The translations under genes were made by a program, and so were the position numbers. Shown here piece after piece: positions 26,114 through 36,204 of a stretch of DNA of 64,000 nt (the stretch's first letter is position 1; each line of letters opens with the position of its first letter). The notes under the pieces were generated by a model. The model was not told where the DNA came from and did not search any database. It was given only the letters and a program-made list of their open reading frames with translations. The stretch comes from Alkalihalobacterium elongatum (GTDB taxonomy: Bacteria > Bacillota > Bacilli > Bacillales > Bacillaceae_F), in assembly GCF_019024285.1 (NCBI RefSeq), contig NZ_WMKZ01000007.1:1-64000 (forward strand), read 5' to 3'.

Positions 26114-27310
26114 TTGAATATTACAACGAAAATTATTGAAAAGACAGAAAAGTACGGTGCTAAAAATTATCATCCTCTTCCGATTGTCATTGCTAAAGGT
26201 GAAGGAGTTTGGGTTGAAGATCCTGAAGGAAATCGCTTTATGGATATGTTAAGTGCGTACTCTGCCCTAAACCAAGGACATCGCCATCCGAAAATTATAC
26301 AAGCATTAAAAGACCAAGCAGATCGAATTACGCTTACGTCACGTGCTTTTCATAATGATAAACTAGGCGATTTTTATGAAAAAGTAACAGCACTAACACG
26401 AAAAGATATGGTACTACCGATGAATACAGGAGCTGAGGCTGTAGAAACAGCAGTAAAAGCAGCAAGGCGTTGGGCATATGATGTCAAAGGGGTAGAGGAA
26501 AACCAAGCAGAGATTATCGTCTGTGAAGATAATTTTCATGGGCGCACGATGACAGCCGTTTCGATGTCTTCTAGTGATGAATATAAACGTGGCTTTGGTC
26601 CAATGCTTCCAGGGATAAAAGTAGTTCCGTACGGTGACCTAGAGGCATTTAAAAATGCTATTTCTAAAAATACAGCGGCATTTATTTTAGAACCGATCCA
26701 AGGAGAAGCAGGAATTAATATTCCACCTAAAGGATATTTAGCCAAAGCTTATGAATTGTGTAAACAAGAGAACGTGTTATTTATAGCTGATGAAATTCAA
26801 ACGGGATTAGGGAGAACGGGTAAATGGTTTGCTTGTGACTGGGAGAACGTAGACCCTGACATGTATATATTAGGAAAGGCACTGGGCGGTGGTGTAATGC
26901 CTATTTCAGCAGTTGCAGGTAATGAACAAGTGTTAGGAGTTTTTAATCCAGGGTCCCACGGTTCAACATTTGGTGGAAATCCATTAGCATGTGCAACTGC
27001 AGTTGCGTCGCTAGAAGTGCTTGAAAAAGAAAACCTAGTGGAAAGATCTGCAAAGCTAGGTGATTATCTTTTAAGTGAGCTTCGAAACATAGAGCATCCC
27101 AATATTAACGAAGTAAGGGGAAGAGGATTATTTATCGGAATTGAATTAAATGTTCCAGCAAGGCCTTACTGTGAGAAGCTAAAAGAATTAGGGTTACTTT
27201 GTAAAGAAACCCATGAAAATGTTATCCGTTTCGCCCCGCCTCTTGTGATCACGCAAGAAGAATTAGATTGGGCGTTAGACCGAGTTCGTTCTGTTTTTAA
27301 AACAACTTAA
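26114..27310 (+). CDS. rocD: RocD, ornithine aminotransferase
   Basis: This 398-residue class III PLP aminotransferase converts ornithine and 2-oxoglutarate to glutamate semialdehyde and glutamate. Blocks include '[17 protein letters not shown]', '[17 protein letters not shown]', '[11 protein letters not shown]', '[16 protein letters not shown]' and the PLP lysine in '[14 protein letters not shown]'. The start is TTG after AGGAGGAA. Transcription is predicted from the sigma-54 promoter at 26055 under RocR. Its product joins the pyrroline-5-carboxylate pool, shared with proline dehydrogenase nearby. A terminator follows. Confidence 0.94.
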   Translation: MNITTKIIEKTEKYGAKNYHPLPIVIAKGEGVWVEDPEGNRFMDMLSAYSALNQGHRHPKIIQALKDQADRITLTSRAFHNDKLGDFYEKVTALTRKDMVLPMNTGAEAVETAVKAARRWAYDVKGVEENQAEIIVCEDNFHGRTMTAVSMSSSDEYKRGFGPMLPGIKVVPYGDLEAFKNAISKNTAAFILEPIQGEAGINIPPKGYLAKAYELCKQENVLFIADEIQTGLGRTGKWFACDWENVDPDMYILGKALGGGVMPISAVAGNEQVLGVFNPGSHGSTFGGNPLACATAVASLEVLEKENLVERSAKLGDYLLSELRNIEHPNINEVRGRGLFIGIELNVPARPYCEKLKELGLLCKETHENVIRFAPPLVITQEELDWALDRVRSVFKTT

Positions 27311-27343
27311 TTAAAGTTTTCTAGATAAAACCATAGTTATGAG

Positions 27344-27423
27344 AGCCGATATAGGGCAGCTACTTTGAAGCTTAAGTGTTTGTTTCTGCATTTAACACAA
27401 GTACTGCCCTGGTCGGCTTTTTA
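27344..27423 (+). terminator. Terminator after rocD
   Basis: AGCCGA...AGGGCAG (27344-27359) pairs with CTGCCCT...TCGGCT (27404-27418), with an internal bulge and a long loop, and is followed by TTTTT. Confidence 0.7.
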
Positions 27424-27577
27424 ATTATTAGAAATAATAATTAGCAAAAGATTGTTTTCTTCACGCTTTATCGAGAAGCTTTTGAACGGATTAATATTTG
27501 TAAAATAAAGAATAATATTGCAAAATAGAAACTAGTTTATTTACATACTCGTATTCGCAAAAGAAAGGGTGTTACAG

Positions 27578-28747
27578 ATGATTAAACTAATAAAAAATGG
27601 CACAATATTTAGCCCTGATTACCAAGGTAAAAAAGATATCTTAATTGTTGACCGACGCATTGGGGCGATTGAAGAAGAAATTAATATAGAAGGACTACCA
27701 TATGTAGAAGTGTTGGATGCTGAAGGTAAGCTCGTTGTTCCAGGTTTTATTGATAACCATGTTCATATTATGGGAGGTGGTGGTGAAGGGAGCTACCGAA
27801 CACGTACTCCAGAACTGCAACTTTCTGATGCTATTAAAGGGGGAATTACAACTTTAGTTGGTGTCATTGGTACAGACGGGACAACTAGAACAATGCCAAG
27901 CCTTGTTGCAAAAGCGAAAGCTCTAAAAGAAGAAGGGATTACTTGCTACATCCAAACGGGTTCCTATCAAGTTCCAGTAAAAACACTTACAGGCAGTGTT
28001 GAGGAAGATATTATTTTAGTAGAAGAAATCATTGGTGCAGGAGAAATTGCGATAGCTGATCATCGTTCCTCACAACCTACATATGAGGAATTAGCTAAAA
28101 TAGCTTCTCAAGCGAGAGTGGCTGGCATGCTATCAGGTAAAGCTGGAATTGTTAATGTTCATATAGGGGACAGCGATTCGAAGCTTTCTTTAATAGAAGA
28201 AGTGGTAGAAAAGACAGATATTCCAGTGCGACAGTTTTTACCCACACATATTAATCGAAATCGCAAGTTATTTGAGGCTGGTATTAACTATGCTAAACGT
28301 GGTGGATATGTTGACTTTACAACATCTAGTATTGAGAAGAAAGTGACTAAAGGGCAAGTAAAGTGTAGTGAAGGATTAAGAGAAATGTTAGACGCTGGAG
28401 TGCCTTTGGAGCATATTACTTTTACTTCGGATGGACAAGCAAGTTTACCAGAGTTTGATGAAAATGGTGTGTTTATCGGTTTACAAGTTGGTCGAGTGAC
28501 ATCTTTATATAAAGAGGTAAAAGATGCGATTGTAAATGAAAAAATAGATCTTGAAAAGGCGATCAAAGTAATAACAGCAAACCCTGCTGATATTCTGAAG
28601 TTTACAAAGAAAGGGTATATAGAAGTAGGAAGAGATGCAGACATCGTTTTCCTCAATCAAGAGACGTATGATATTGAATCTGTAATTGCTTTAGGTCAAA
28701 CAATGATGTGGGAAGATAATATACTTGTGAAGGGTACTTTTGAATAA
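27578..28747 (+). CDS. iadA: IadA, isoaspartyl dipeptidase
   Basis: This 389-residue amidohydrolase-superfamily enzyme has the metal motif 'GFIDNHVHIMGGGGEG', then 'GSYQVPVKTLTGS', 'ADHRSSQP', 'NVHIGD', 'LPTHINRN' and a late Asp in 'TFTSDGQAS'. These match beta-aspartyl dipeptidases, which split isoAsp-X dipeptides from damaged or cross-linked protein. The chosen ATG has AAAGGG eight bases upstream; an in-frame GTG at 27569 is the alternative. It follows rocD but is separated by a terminator. The C-terminal 'PADILKFTKKGYIEVGRDADIVF' is typical of the superfamily. Confidence 0.9.
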   Translation: MIKLIKNGTIFSPDYQGKKDILIVDRRIGAIEEEINIEGLPYVEVLDAEGKLVVPGFIDNHVHIMGGGGEGSYRTRTPELQLSDAIKGGITTLVGVIGTDGTTRTMPSLVAKAKALKEEGITCYIQTGSYQVPVKTLTGSVEEDIILVEEIIGAGEIAIADHRSSQPTYEELAKIASQARVAGMLSGKAGIVNVHIGDSDSKLSLIEEVVEKTDIPVRQFLPTHINRNRKLFEAGINYAKRGGYVDFTTSSIEKKVTKGQVKCSEGLREMLDAGVPLEHITFTSDGQASLPEFDENGVFIGLQVGRVTSLYKEVKDAIVNEKIDLEKAIKVITANPADILKFTKKGYIEVGRDADIVFLNQETYDIESVIALGQTMMWEDNILVKGTFE

Positions 28748-28805
28748 GTTTACGATTTGTAAATGCCCGAGGTAAATAGCTTTCATACGGTATTATAATA
28801 CAAAC

Positions 28806-28833
28806 CAAACGGAGTGCGGTGGCACTCCGTTTG
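28806..28833. terminator. Bidirectional intrinsic terminator
   Basis: CAAACGGAGTGC (28806-28817) pairs perfectly with GCACTCCGTTTG (28822-28833) over a four-base loop. It lies between the convergent iadA and LVIVD genes. Confidence 0.85.
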
Positions 28834-28851
28834 CAGTATTAAAGACTCGGT

Positions 28852-30258
28852 TTAGTTTCTACCATGACTATTGCCATTGTTTTTAAGAAGAACTTTTAGT
28901 CCTTGCCCCATGTCAGATGCCAATACATAGTTTCTGTCCACGAACACTCCCCAAACATTTCCTTGATCAGGAACATATTGAGCTATTTTTTTAGGGTTGC
29001 TTGGATCTGTTATATCAACTCCAACTACTCCTCCAGAATAATAAGATAAGTATAAAGTGTTACCATGAACTTTAGGATCATGAACAGTCTTTGCGAAGGT
29101 TGATACAGCTGGATCTGGAATATCAAATGTTAATTCTGTAGTAAACTCACTTAATAGAATAGGATTTGTCTTATCTTTAATATCAAAGATACGAGTATAT
29201 CCATATGCACTTTCATAGCCGGCACCTACAGGATTTGCTACTTCACGCGTTTCTATTAAAATGTTACCGCCTTTAGCTAACGCTGCAGAGTGAGCCGCCC
29301 CTTTTTGATCTGGTCGATAAGATGTATTTCCTAAGTATACAGGGTTTTCTGGATCTTTAATGTCAAAAATAACCGTTCCTAAATCCCACATGGAAACATA
29401 AGCATATTGGGCGTTATTATCAGTAATAACACTATGGTTAAACACAGGACGTGTGTGACCATCTGGAGCATGCCAATGGTAGCCATTAAAGTTATCAGGA
29501 ATTTGTTCTAACTCTCTTGGATCCCATTGCCATAGTAACTCTGGGTCAGAAGGGTTTGATACATCGATAATTTGGAAGTCTTTTTGTTCCCCATTAGTGT
29601 AATAATCAGCATAAGGATTTGAAGCTAACACAAGTGCACGATTTCCTTGCGTTGTTAAGTATAACTCATGCGTCCCGGTAATTTTTCGATCTAATTGATA
29701 AAATCCTAATCGTTCTGGATTGTAAGGGTCAGTTACATCATATAGTAAAACCCCACCGTAGCTGTTAGGTCTATTAGCATTATTTCTAGAAGTTTGCTGA
29801 AGACTTACTGCAGCTAGATCTCCTTTAAAGTGTGGAGTATTAACAGACTTAACGATTACTTTTTCTTGCCAAGTATTTGGAATTTCATCTGCAAACACTG
29901 ATACTTCAACTGGGTTTGAAGGGTCTTTTAGATCAAAAACTCTTACTCCTCCATTACCTCCGTTTGCAGTGTGAGTTCCTGTGTAAGCAAAACCTTTATG
30001 AGCATAAACATCAGCCATATTATTTTGGACACCATTGTTTTCATTTAATTGTACCGCAGCAGCTTCTCTCAAAAAAGAAAGGTTTTTCTGTCCGTTGACT
30101 GAGTAACCTAAAGTTTGAATGGATTCTTGATCGAATACATAAGCTTCTTTTGAAACACCCTCTTCAAGTGCATCATGGGCAAAAACTACTGGCGAAAATG
30201 CAGAGAATGTAAGAATTCCGGCTAATGTAGTATTAATAAAAATTTTCTTTTTGTTCAA
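28852..30258 (-). CDS. Secreted LVIVD-repeat beta-propeller protein
   Basis: A signal peptide with cleavage near 'VVFAHD' (residue 28) precedes a run of repeats. They read 'VRVFDLKDPSNPVEV', 'VLLYDVTDPYNPERLG', 'FQIIDVSNPSDPELLW', 'TVIFDIKDPENPVYLG', 'TRIFDIKDKTNPILLSE' and 'VVGVDITDPSNPKKIAQY'. This is the LVIVD motif, a six- or seven-bladed propeller found in exported bacterial proteins. No catalytic residues are evident, and a binding or scaffolding role outside the cell is likely. It is transcribed alone, divergent from adeR. Confidence 0.85.
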   Translation of the reverse strand: MNKKKIFINTTLAGILTFSAFSPVVFAHDALEEGVSKEAYVFDQESIQTLGYSVNGQKNLSFLREAAAVQLNENNGVQNNMADVYAHKGFAYTGTHTANGGNGGVRVFDLKDPSNPVEVSVFADEIPNTWQEKVIVKSVNTPHFKGDLAAVSLQQTSRNNANRPNSYGGVLLYDVTDPYNPERLGFYQLDRKITGTHELYLTTQGNRALVLASNPYADYYTNGEQKDFQIIDVSNPSDPELLWQWDPRELEQIPDNFNGYHWHAPDGHTRPVFNHSVITDNNAQYAYVSMWDLGTVIFDIKDPENPVYLGNTSYRPDQKGAAHSAALAKGGNILIETREVANPVGAGYESAYGYTRIFDIKDKTNPILLSEFTTELTFDIPDPAVSTFAKTVHDPKVHGNTLYLSYYSGGVVGVDITDPSNPKKIAQYVPDQGNVWGVFVDRNYVLASDMGQGLKVLLKNNGNSHGRN

Positions 30259-30712
30259 TAATAACGACCTCCAAATTAATAGAATTTAATTACATTTCAG
30301 ATTATATCTGTATTTTTATTTGTTCACTATGTTTAACTTTCTTGTTATTTCGACAACCGAAATTTTATAGTAGATTAGGTCTAGGACTGTTTGTTTTACG
30401 TTCACGTATTCAATACTTTAAATTTATAATGAGTATGATAAAAGTATTGTAAGAAAATTTATTTTCCAAAAAACTACTAGTATATATTTCATGGATAAAG
30501 ATGTTTTTACTGTTAATAAAGTGCAAAAGTAGGATTTTTAGGTTGTTATCGCCAAGGTTACAAAAATAGGAATGATAGACGCCTTCTAACTAACAATTAT
30601 TGTAAGATTTAACTATTTTATTTACTGATTGAGTGAAAGGGTTTTTCTATTAACTAGATGAAAAATTCGGTACAATAAGAATAGTGAAGACGGAGAAACA
30701 AGGGGATAAAAA
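30259..30712. other. Gene-free divergent intergenic region
   Basis: These 454 AT-rich bases lie between the LVIVD and adeR genes. They must hold both promoters. I see no ORF with a ribosome site, no strong hairpin and no repeat. Both coding starts have ribosome sites (GGAGGTCG on the minus strand and AAGGGG on the plus strand). Confidence 0.5.
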
Positions 30713-31960
30713 ATGAGTGATAATAACTCGAAAACAAATGAATTAAAGGTGCCGTTTAGTAGCTTACAGGAAGTAGTAGATAAAATTAGTGAACTCCTTA
30801 ACTGTCCTGTGACGCTAGAGGACGAAACACATAGATTAATTACTTATAGTAAACACGATATTCATACGGACCCAGCAAGGCTCGAGACGATTATAAGTCG
30901 CCAGGTTCCATTTAAAGTAACCCAGCGCTTGTGGAAACAAGGGATAATTCAAAAATTAAACGAAAGCAGTCAACCGATTCGAATAAAAGCAATTGAAGAT
31001 ATAGGTTTAGGGGATCGGGTTGCGATCTCAATAAAGCAAAAAGATGATGTACTCGGGTATATTTGGGTTATTGAAATGGAAAATACGATAAATTCTAATG
31101 GCTTTGATTTACTTGCAGTAGCAGCACAAACACTTCGGGTGTTTTTATTGAAACACCGTTTACAACAGCGCAAAGAAACAGAGGGACAACAGCGTTTCTT
31201 TTGGAGGTTATTAAATAATAGCTACCAACAGAAAGAAGACATCATTGCTGGGTTTAATAAGCTCCAAGTTGAGATCCCAGAACGTTATTCAATTGCCGCA
31301 TTCCGCTTTTCAACTAGAATTACGGCTAGACAAGAACAACAATTTATCACGTACCTTCATGCAAATAACGATTTAGATATGGTCTTTTACCATATTGATC
31401 AATTTGATTTTACGATTTTGCTTTCACCTAAAAATCATCGAATTACACTGAAGAAGTTACCGCAAGTGATGGAAGATATTATTGCTTCTTTCAATGGTAA
31501 AACAGAGGACCCTGCTAAAGTGATAGGTGGTTGCAGTCAGTTATATACAAAAATAGAGCGTATAGATAAGGCGTACCGTGAAGCGTTAACTGTCATGGAC
31601 TTAAAAGATACGTATGCTAATGAATTGACTTCAACCTATGGTTACTGGGAGTTAGGTGTTTTTAAATACCTTGATATTATGATTGAGAGAAAATCAGAAG
31701 ATAAAATAGATTGTTTTCCTATTTCGTTTTTAGCTGACTATGATGAAAAAAACCAAACGAATTTACTAGAAACATTAGAAGTATTCTTGAATACAGATGG
31801 GAATGTGAATGAAGCATCAAAAGAACTACATGTACATCCAAATACGTTAAATTATCGCATGAAAAGAATTGTTGAATTAACAGGGATCAAGCTTAAGGAC
31901 CCTAAAGTAAAATTGGATTTATATTTAGAATTTAAAATTAGAAGATGGATGGGCAAGTAA
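30713..31960 (+). CDS. adeR: AdeR-like PucR-family activator of alanine dehydrogenase
   Basis: This 415-residue regulator has an N-terminal sensory part, a central GGDEF-like region, and a C-terminal PucR HTH ('ASKELHVHPNTLNYRMKRI'). AdeR is the PucR-type activator next to ald in B. subtilis, and the same order is kept here, with ald 114 bases downstream. The assignment rests on family plus context. A weak GC hairpin with nine T follows the stop at about 31974-32000 and may limit read-through into ald. Confidence 0.8.
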   Translation: MSDNNSKTNELKVPFSSLQEVVDKISELLNCPVTLEDETHRLITYSKHDIHTDPARLETIISRQVPFKVTQRLWKQGIIQKLNESSQPIRIKAIEDIGLGDRVAISIKQKDDVLGYIWVIEMENTINSNGFDLLAVAAQTLRVFLLKHRLQQRKETEGQQRFFWRLLNNSYQQKEDIIAGFNKLQVEIPERYSIAAFRFSTRITARQEQQFITYLHANNDLDMVFYHIDQFDFTILLSPKNHRITLKKLPQVMEDIIASFNGKTEDPAKVIGGCSQLYTKIERIDKAYREALTVMDLKDTYANELTSTYGYWELGVFKYLDIMIERKSEDKIDCFPISFLADYDEKNQTNLLETLEVFLNTDGNVNEASKELHVHPNTLNYRMKRIVELTGIKLKDPKVKLDLYLEFKIRRWMGK

Positions 31961-32074
31961 CTTTGTAAAAAAACACAAAGGCGCTTGCTTTTTTTTTAGA
32001 AGTTTCACAAAGTCGAATAGCTTTATAATCTATATACTGTAATTAAAGTAATTAGATTATAGGAGGCATGTCCA

Positions 32075-33202
32075 ATGATTATCGGCGTCCCTAAAGAGAT
32101 AAAAAATAATGAAAACCGTGTAGCACTAACACCAGCTGGTGTTTTGACACTAACTAACGCAGGTCATCAAGTAATAATCGAAGACCAAGCAGGAGTTGGG
32201 AGCGGATTTGCTAACGAAGATTATATTGCAGCGGGTGCGCAAATTATTGCTTCTGCCAAAGATGTTTGGGGCCAAGCGGAAATGGTGATGAAAGTTAAAG
32301 AGCCACTTCCATCAGAGTATGAATACTTCCGTAAAGGATTAATTTTATTTACGTATTTACATTTAGCAGCTGAACCGAGCTTAGCAAAAGCATTAGTAGA
32401 AAAAGAGGTTACTGCTATTGCATATGAAACAGTTGAAGTAAATCGTACGCTTCCATTACTAACTCCTATGAGTGAGGTAGCAGGACGTATGGCAGCACAG
32501 ATTGGTGCTCAATTCCTTGAAAAACCTAAAGGTGGAAAAGGAATTTTACTATCAGGAATTCCAGGTGTAAAACGAGGAAAAGTTACGATTATTGGTGGCG
32601 GAGTTGTTGGTACAAATGCTGCAAAAATTGCTATTGGTTTAGGAGCCGAAGTAACGATTATCGACTTAAGTCCTGAACGTTTACGCCAACTCGATGATAT
32701 CTTTGGGAATTCAATTCAAACATTAATTTCTAACCCATTAAATATTGCTGAAGCAGTTAAGGAAAGTGACTTAGTGATTGGAGCTGTTCTTATCCCTGGA
32801 GCGAAAGCACCAAAGCTCGTCACTGAAGCAATGATCCAATCTATGTCAGCAGGTTCAGTAGTCGTTGATGTTGCAATTGACCAAGGTGGTATAATCGAAA
32901 CTGTTGATCAAATTACAACTCACGATAACCCAACATATGTTAAGCATGGTGTGGTTCATTACGCAGTTGCTAATATGCCAGGTGCTGTTCCACGTACATC
33001 AACGATTGGTTTAACAAATGTTACAGTTCCTTATGCATTACAAATCGCTAATAAAGGTGTACTAAAAGCGATCACTGATAATACAGCATTAAAACTTGGT
33101 GTTAATGCTGCAAATGGTGCAATCACATATGAAGCTGTAGCTAAAGCTTTAGATATGTCATATGTACCAGTTGAGCAAGCAATTACTGGAGTTACTGCAT
33201 AA
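32075..33202 (+). CDS. ald: Ald, alanine dehydrogenase
   Basis: This 375-residue NAD-dependent enzyme interconverts L-alanine and pyruvate with ammonia. Seen are '[19 protein letters not shown]', the catalytic region '[12 protein letters not shown]', the Rossmann motif '[20 protein letters not shown]', and 'DVAIDQGG' with '[10 protein letters not shown]'. It has a strong ribosome site (AGGAGG) and a -10-like TATAAT 50 bases upstream with no good -35, which fits activation by AdeR. In spore-formers ald supports alanine use and sporulation. Confidence 0.95.
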   Translation: MIIGVPKEIKNNENRVALTPAGVLTLTNAGHQVIIEDQAGVGSGFANEDYIAAGAQIIASAKDVWGQAEMVMKVKEPLPSEYEYFRKGLILFTYLHLAAEPSLAKALVEKEVTAIAYETVEVNRTLPLLTPMSEVAGRMAAQIGAQFLEKPKGGKGILLSGIPGVKRGKVTIIGGGVVGTNAAKIAIGLGAEVTIIDLSPERLRQLDDIFGNSIQTLISNPLNIAEAVKESDLVIGAVLIPGAKAPKLVTEAMIQSMSAGSVVVDVAIDQGGIIETVDQITTHDNPTYVKHGVVHYAVANMPGAVPRTSTIGLTNVTVPYALQIANKGVLKAITDNTALKLGVNAANGAITYEAVAKALDMSYVPVEQAITGVTA

Positions 33203-33243
33203 TTAAAATGTTTTCCCCAAAAAATGTTTAATTATAGAAAGGA

Positions 33244-33277
33244 AGAGGAAAAACCATCTAGGTTTTTCCTCTTTTTT
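33244..33277 (+). terminator. Terminator after ald
   Basis: AGAGGAAAAACC (33244-33255) pairs perfectly with GGTTTTTCCTCT (33261-33272), followed by a run of T. Confidence 0.9.
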
Positions 33278-33517
33278 CATTTTAGCTGTGTTAAAGCTTT
33301 AGTTGATATACGTTGACTTATGGCTCATCTGATACCAAACGATAGCTTGGTTCTTCATATTTGAGGAAAGAGCTAATTAACATTAATGTTAATAAATGGT
33401 GTATTTTTTTAATATTTTATTAACATGTCCTTAATAATCGTTTGCTATCTTTTACTTAATATATTGTGTTTTAAGCTGGTTTGATAAGCTAAATTGTACT
33501 ACTCTTAGGAGGAATTT

Positions 33518-34330
33518 ATGAAAGATTATAAAATATATTTCTTTCATTTAGATGGTTTGTTAACGAATAGGAACTTAATTACCCCATATACATATGAAGT
33601 GATGAACTTATTAAAAAAACAAAACAAAAAGGTATTTTATTTAACTAACCAACTAGAGCGTTCAGGCGCTAAAATAAAAAAACAATTGGAATCACTTGGT
33701 TTAAAAGTAGCTCTAAATCAATTGATAACACCTATACATGCGATTCAAGAATATTTTGGGGATAAAACAAGATCAGTAAGTATTTTTATAGTAGGTTCTG
33801 AATTAATAAAAGATGAGTTGCGAAAAAAAGGAAGTCATATTATAGAGACTTCATCAGAAAAAACAAAGGGAGAAGTTTACGTATTATTAGCACTGTCTAA
33901 TAATATGGAATACGAGCAATTACAGCAAAGTTTCTTTTTATTACAGCGTGGTGCAAAGCTTGTAATTTTAAACCCAGACTTATTATGTTCAACCACAAAT
34001 AGAACTTTATTAGATTCAGGTTCCATTGCAAGAGTGTATATGAGTGAGCAGTCTATGACGAACGTGAAAAAAGACATAATTGGAAAACCATCTATATGGA
34101 TGCAACAAGTGTTATTAAGAAAAGTTCATAATCAACATGGTCGTGCTGTAATGATTGGTGCTTCATTAACAAGCGATATTGCAATAGGCCAAGCTATTGG
34201 TATAGATACAATTTTACTTACAAGTGGACATACTGTATTTGATTTAGACGGTGTAAAACAAAAACCGACATATGTATTCCCAGAAATTAAAGATCTTTAT
34301 TATGAAATAAAAGGTCGTGAATTAGTTTAA
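33518..34330 (+). CDS. HAD-IIA-like protein with degenerate active site
   Basis: The fold follows NagD/AraL-type HAD-IIA phosphatases. The motif II threonine ('FYLTNQ', residue 43), the motif III lysine ('IIGKPS', Lys190) and the C-terminal 'DTILLTSGHT' are kept. Motif I, normally D-x-D-G, reads 'FFHLDGLL', so the nucleophile Asp is His10. Motif IV, normally GD-x-x-x-x-D, reads 'IGASLTSDI', with Ala215 in place of the first Asp. Two of the key acidic residues are thus lost and normal phosphatase activity is unlikely. It may be a binding or regulatory pseudoenzyme. The GDPD gene follows after 138 bases. Confidence 0.78.
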   Translation: MKDYKIYFFHLDGLLTNRNLITPYTYEVMNLLKKQNKKVFYLTNQLERSGAKIKKQLESLGLKVALNQLITPIHAIQEYFGDKTRSVSIFIVGSELIKDELRKKGSHIIETSSEKTKGEVYVLLALSNNMEYEQLQQSFFLLQRGAKLVILNPDLLCSTTNRTLLDSGSIARVYMSEQSMTNVKKDIIGKPSIWMQQVLLRKVHNQHGRAVMIGASLTSDIAIGQAIGIDTILLTSGHTVFDLDGVKQKPTYVFPEIKDLYYEIKGRELV

Positions 34331-34468
34331 AGGTAAATATAATTCAAGTAGTTTAATGTATTTATTTATATAGTATGGGCTATAGATTACATATTCATAT
34401 AACTTAAATCTATTTTGGGCCAGTCATTAAGGGCTTGGATAGCTAATTTTTAGAAAGAGGTGTTATAA

Positions 34469-35191
34469 ATGACAGAGGTGTTTGCACATCGAGGATTATC
34501 TGGACTTTATCCTGAAAATACAATGATTGCTTTTAAAGCAGCGGCAAAGCTACCTATAGATGGAATTGAATTGGATGTACAACTGACAAAAGATAATGTA
34601 CCTATCGTAATTCATGATGTAACATTGGATCGCACAACCGAAGGTAGAGGAATGGTACGTGAGCACACACTGGACCAAATAAGATCTTATAGTGCTGGCA
34701 CATGGTATAGTGAGCAGTTTCGAGTAGAAAAAGTCCCGACGTTAGAGGAAGTGTTGGTCTGGGCGAAGGAAGAGACTCTTAAGCTGAATATAGAGTTGAA
34801 AGGGCCTGCATGGGAGCGAGAGGAGCTATGGGAGGCTGTTAAACTGTTAATTGATCGTTATAATATGATTGAGCAAGTAATTATCTCTTCTTTTGACCAT
34901 GTATTAATAGCAAAAATACAAAAGGAAGTTCCGATGTTAGAAACAGCGGTTATTGTCGTCTCTGGTATGTATCAACCTTTATCTTATATACAAACGATTG
35001 GGACAAAAGGGTTTCATTACTTTTTCCCTTTAATGTTGGAACATGAGGTTAAACCACTTATGGAGGCTGGGGTTTTAGTTAGACCTTATACAATTAATGA
35101 TAAGCAGATGTTGAAAAAGGCATTTCAAAGTAAAGTGACAGCCATATTTACTGATTATCCGCACATTGCTTTACAATTAAAAGATGAATAA
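34469..35191 (+). CDS. Glycerophosphodiester phosphodiesterase
   Basis: This 240-residue cytoplasmic GDPD-family enzyme has the N-terminal catalytic set 'AHRGLSGLYPENTMIAF' and 'IELDVQLTKDNVPIVIHDVTLDRTT', supplying the His, Glu and Asp ligands, then 'LNIELKGP'. It ends 'FTDYPHIALQL'. It splits glycerophosphodiesters to glycerol-3-phosphate and an alcohol. No signal peptide is present, so it would act on imported or internal substrates. The ribosome site is AAAGAGGTG. Confidence 0.9.
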   Translation: MTEVFAHRGLSGLYPENTMIAFKAAAKLPIDGIELDVQLTKDNVPIVIHDVTLDRTTEGRGMVREHTLDQIRSYSAGTWYSEQFRVEKVPTLEEVLVWAKEETLKLNIELKGPAWEREELWEAVKLLIDRYNMIEQVIISSFDHVLIAKIQKEVPMLETAVIVVSGMYQPLSYIQTIGTKGFHYFFPLMLEHEVKPLMEAGVLVRPYTINDKQMLKKAFQSKVTAIFTDYPHIALQLKDE

Positions 35192-35197
35192 AATAAG

Positions 35198-35245
35198 TTT
35201 AAGGGCTAACGCTTCTCTATGTAAAGAGACTCGTTAGCCCTTAAA
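35198..35245. terminator. Bidirectional terminator
   Basis: TTTAAGGGCTAACG (35198-35211) pairs perfectly with CGTTAGCCCTTAAA (35232-35245), with an inner small stem. It lies between the convergent GDPD and LysM genes. Confidence 0.85.
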
Positions 35246-35265
35246 ATTTGAGATTGATATTCACT

Positions 35266-36204
35266 TTATCTTTCTATGGAAACAAGTTGAGGACGATTAT
35301 TATGATAATAGATTAAGTTAATCTCTTGACCAATTAGTTTATCGTATATGTTCGCAGTACCATAGGGAATTTGTATAACTTTATGTTTGTCCCCAATAAG
35401 TATTTCAATAGAAATATTGTCAACGATGCCAACAATGGTAGCAGAACTTTTTATTAATCCTTCCTTCTTGATGACTAACTGCTGATCTATAAGAATTACA
35501 TCATTTTTTAGATGATTATTTTTTTTGAGTGTTGCTACAGATGAATTAAATCGCTGCGCAATGCTCCAAAGAGTATCTCCTGCTACAACTGTATATGTTG
35601 CACTGTTGACTTGGCCCACATCAGTATTTTTATGCTTTTTTACTTGGTTTGTTGCATTTTGTTGTTGATTTGTATTCTCGAATCGATTGGGTATAACGAG
35701 TATTTGATCGACTTTTATGAGATTAGAAGCCAAATTATTGATGACCTTAATTTCTTGTATGGTAAGTTGATATTTTTTTGCAATTGAATAAAGAGTATCT
35801 CCATAATTTACTTTATAACTTAAGAGATTCTCTGACATTTGTAACTTTGTTTTTTCTGTCTGGGAGGTGGTTTTAGCATTTTGATTAGCATTCATAGGAA
35901 GAGTTAATTTTTGGCCAGCCCTAATGAAATCAGACGATAAATCATTTGCATGGATAATCTCATCAACAGTAAGTTGATATTTTTTAGCGAGTGAGTAAAG
36001 AGTATCACCATACTGTACTGTATAATCCGATGAACGAGCTAAAGCCTTTTCTGTTACACTACTAAGATTTAATAAAGCGCTTGTAACGAGAGCTCCTGCA
36101 AAAGCGTAACGTATCACCTTATCTTTTTTTATTTTTGTGGTCTTTTGTTTTTCTGCTAATATTCTTTCTTTACGAGTTTTAGTAATCACTTTGTAATCAG
36201 ACAA
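35266..36204 (-). CDS. Exported protein with three LysM domains
   Basis: After a basic N-terminus and a single hydrophobic segment (about residues 33-52) come three LysM modules: 'YTVQYGDTLYSLAKKYQLT', 'YKVNYGDTLYSIAKKYQLT' and 'YTVVAGDTLWSIAQRFNSS'. They are separated by Gln/Asn/Lys-rich linkers. A C-terminal region of about 60 residues has no recognised catalytic motif. The LysM modules bind peptidoglycan or chitin-like glycans, so this is a wall-associated protein. The TTG start is preferred because GGGGAGAG lies seven bases before it. The long basic N-terminus before the hydrophobic segment is unusual for a plain signal peptide. Confidence 0.82.
   Translation of the reverse strand: MSDYKVITKTRKERILAEKQKTTKIKKDKVIRYAFAGALVTSALLNLSSVTEKALARSSDYTVQYGDTLYSLAKKYQLTVDEIIHANDLSSDFIRAGQKLTLPMNANQNAKTTSQTEKTKLQMSENLLSYKVNYGDTLYSIAKKYQLTIQEIKVINNLASNLIKVDQILVIPNRFENTNQQQNATNQVKKHKNTDVGQVNSATYTVVAGDTLWSIAQRFNSSVATLKKNNHLKNDVILIDQQLVIKKEGLIKSSATIVGIVDNISIEILIGDKHKVIQIPYGTANIYDKLIGQEINLIYYHNNRPQLVSIER

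Noticed and set aside
28288-28656. 122-codon antisense ORF in iadA
   Set aside because: It is the reverse of a conserved enzyme region; no ribosome site.
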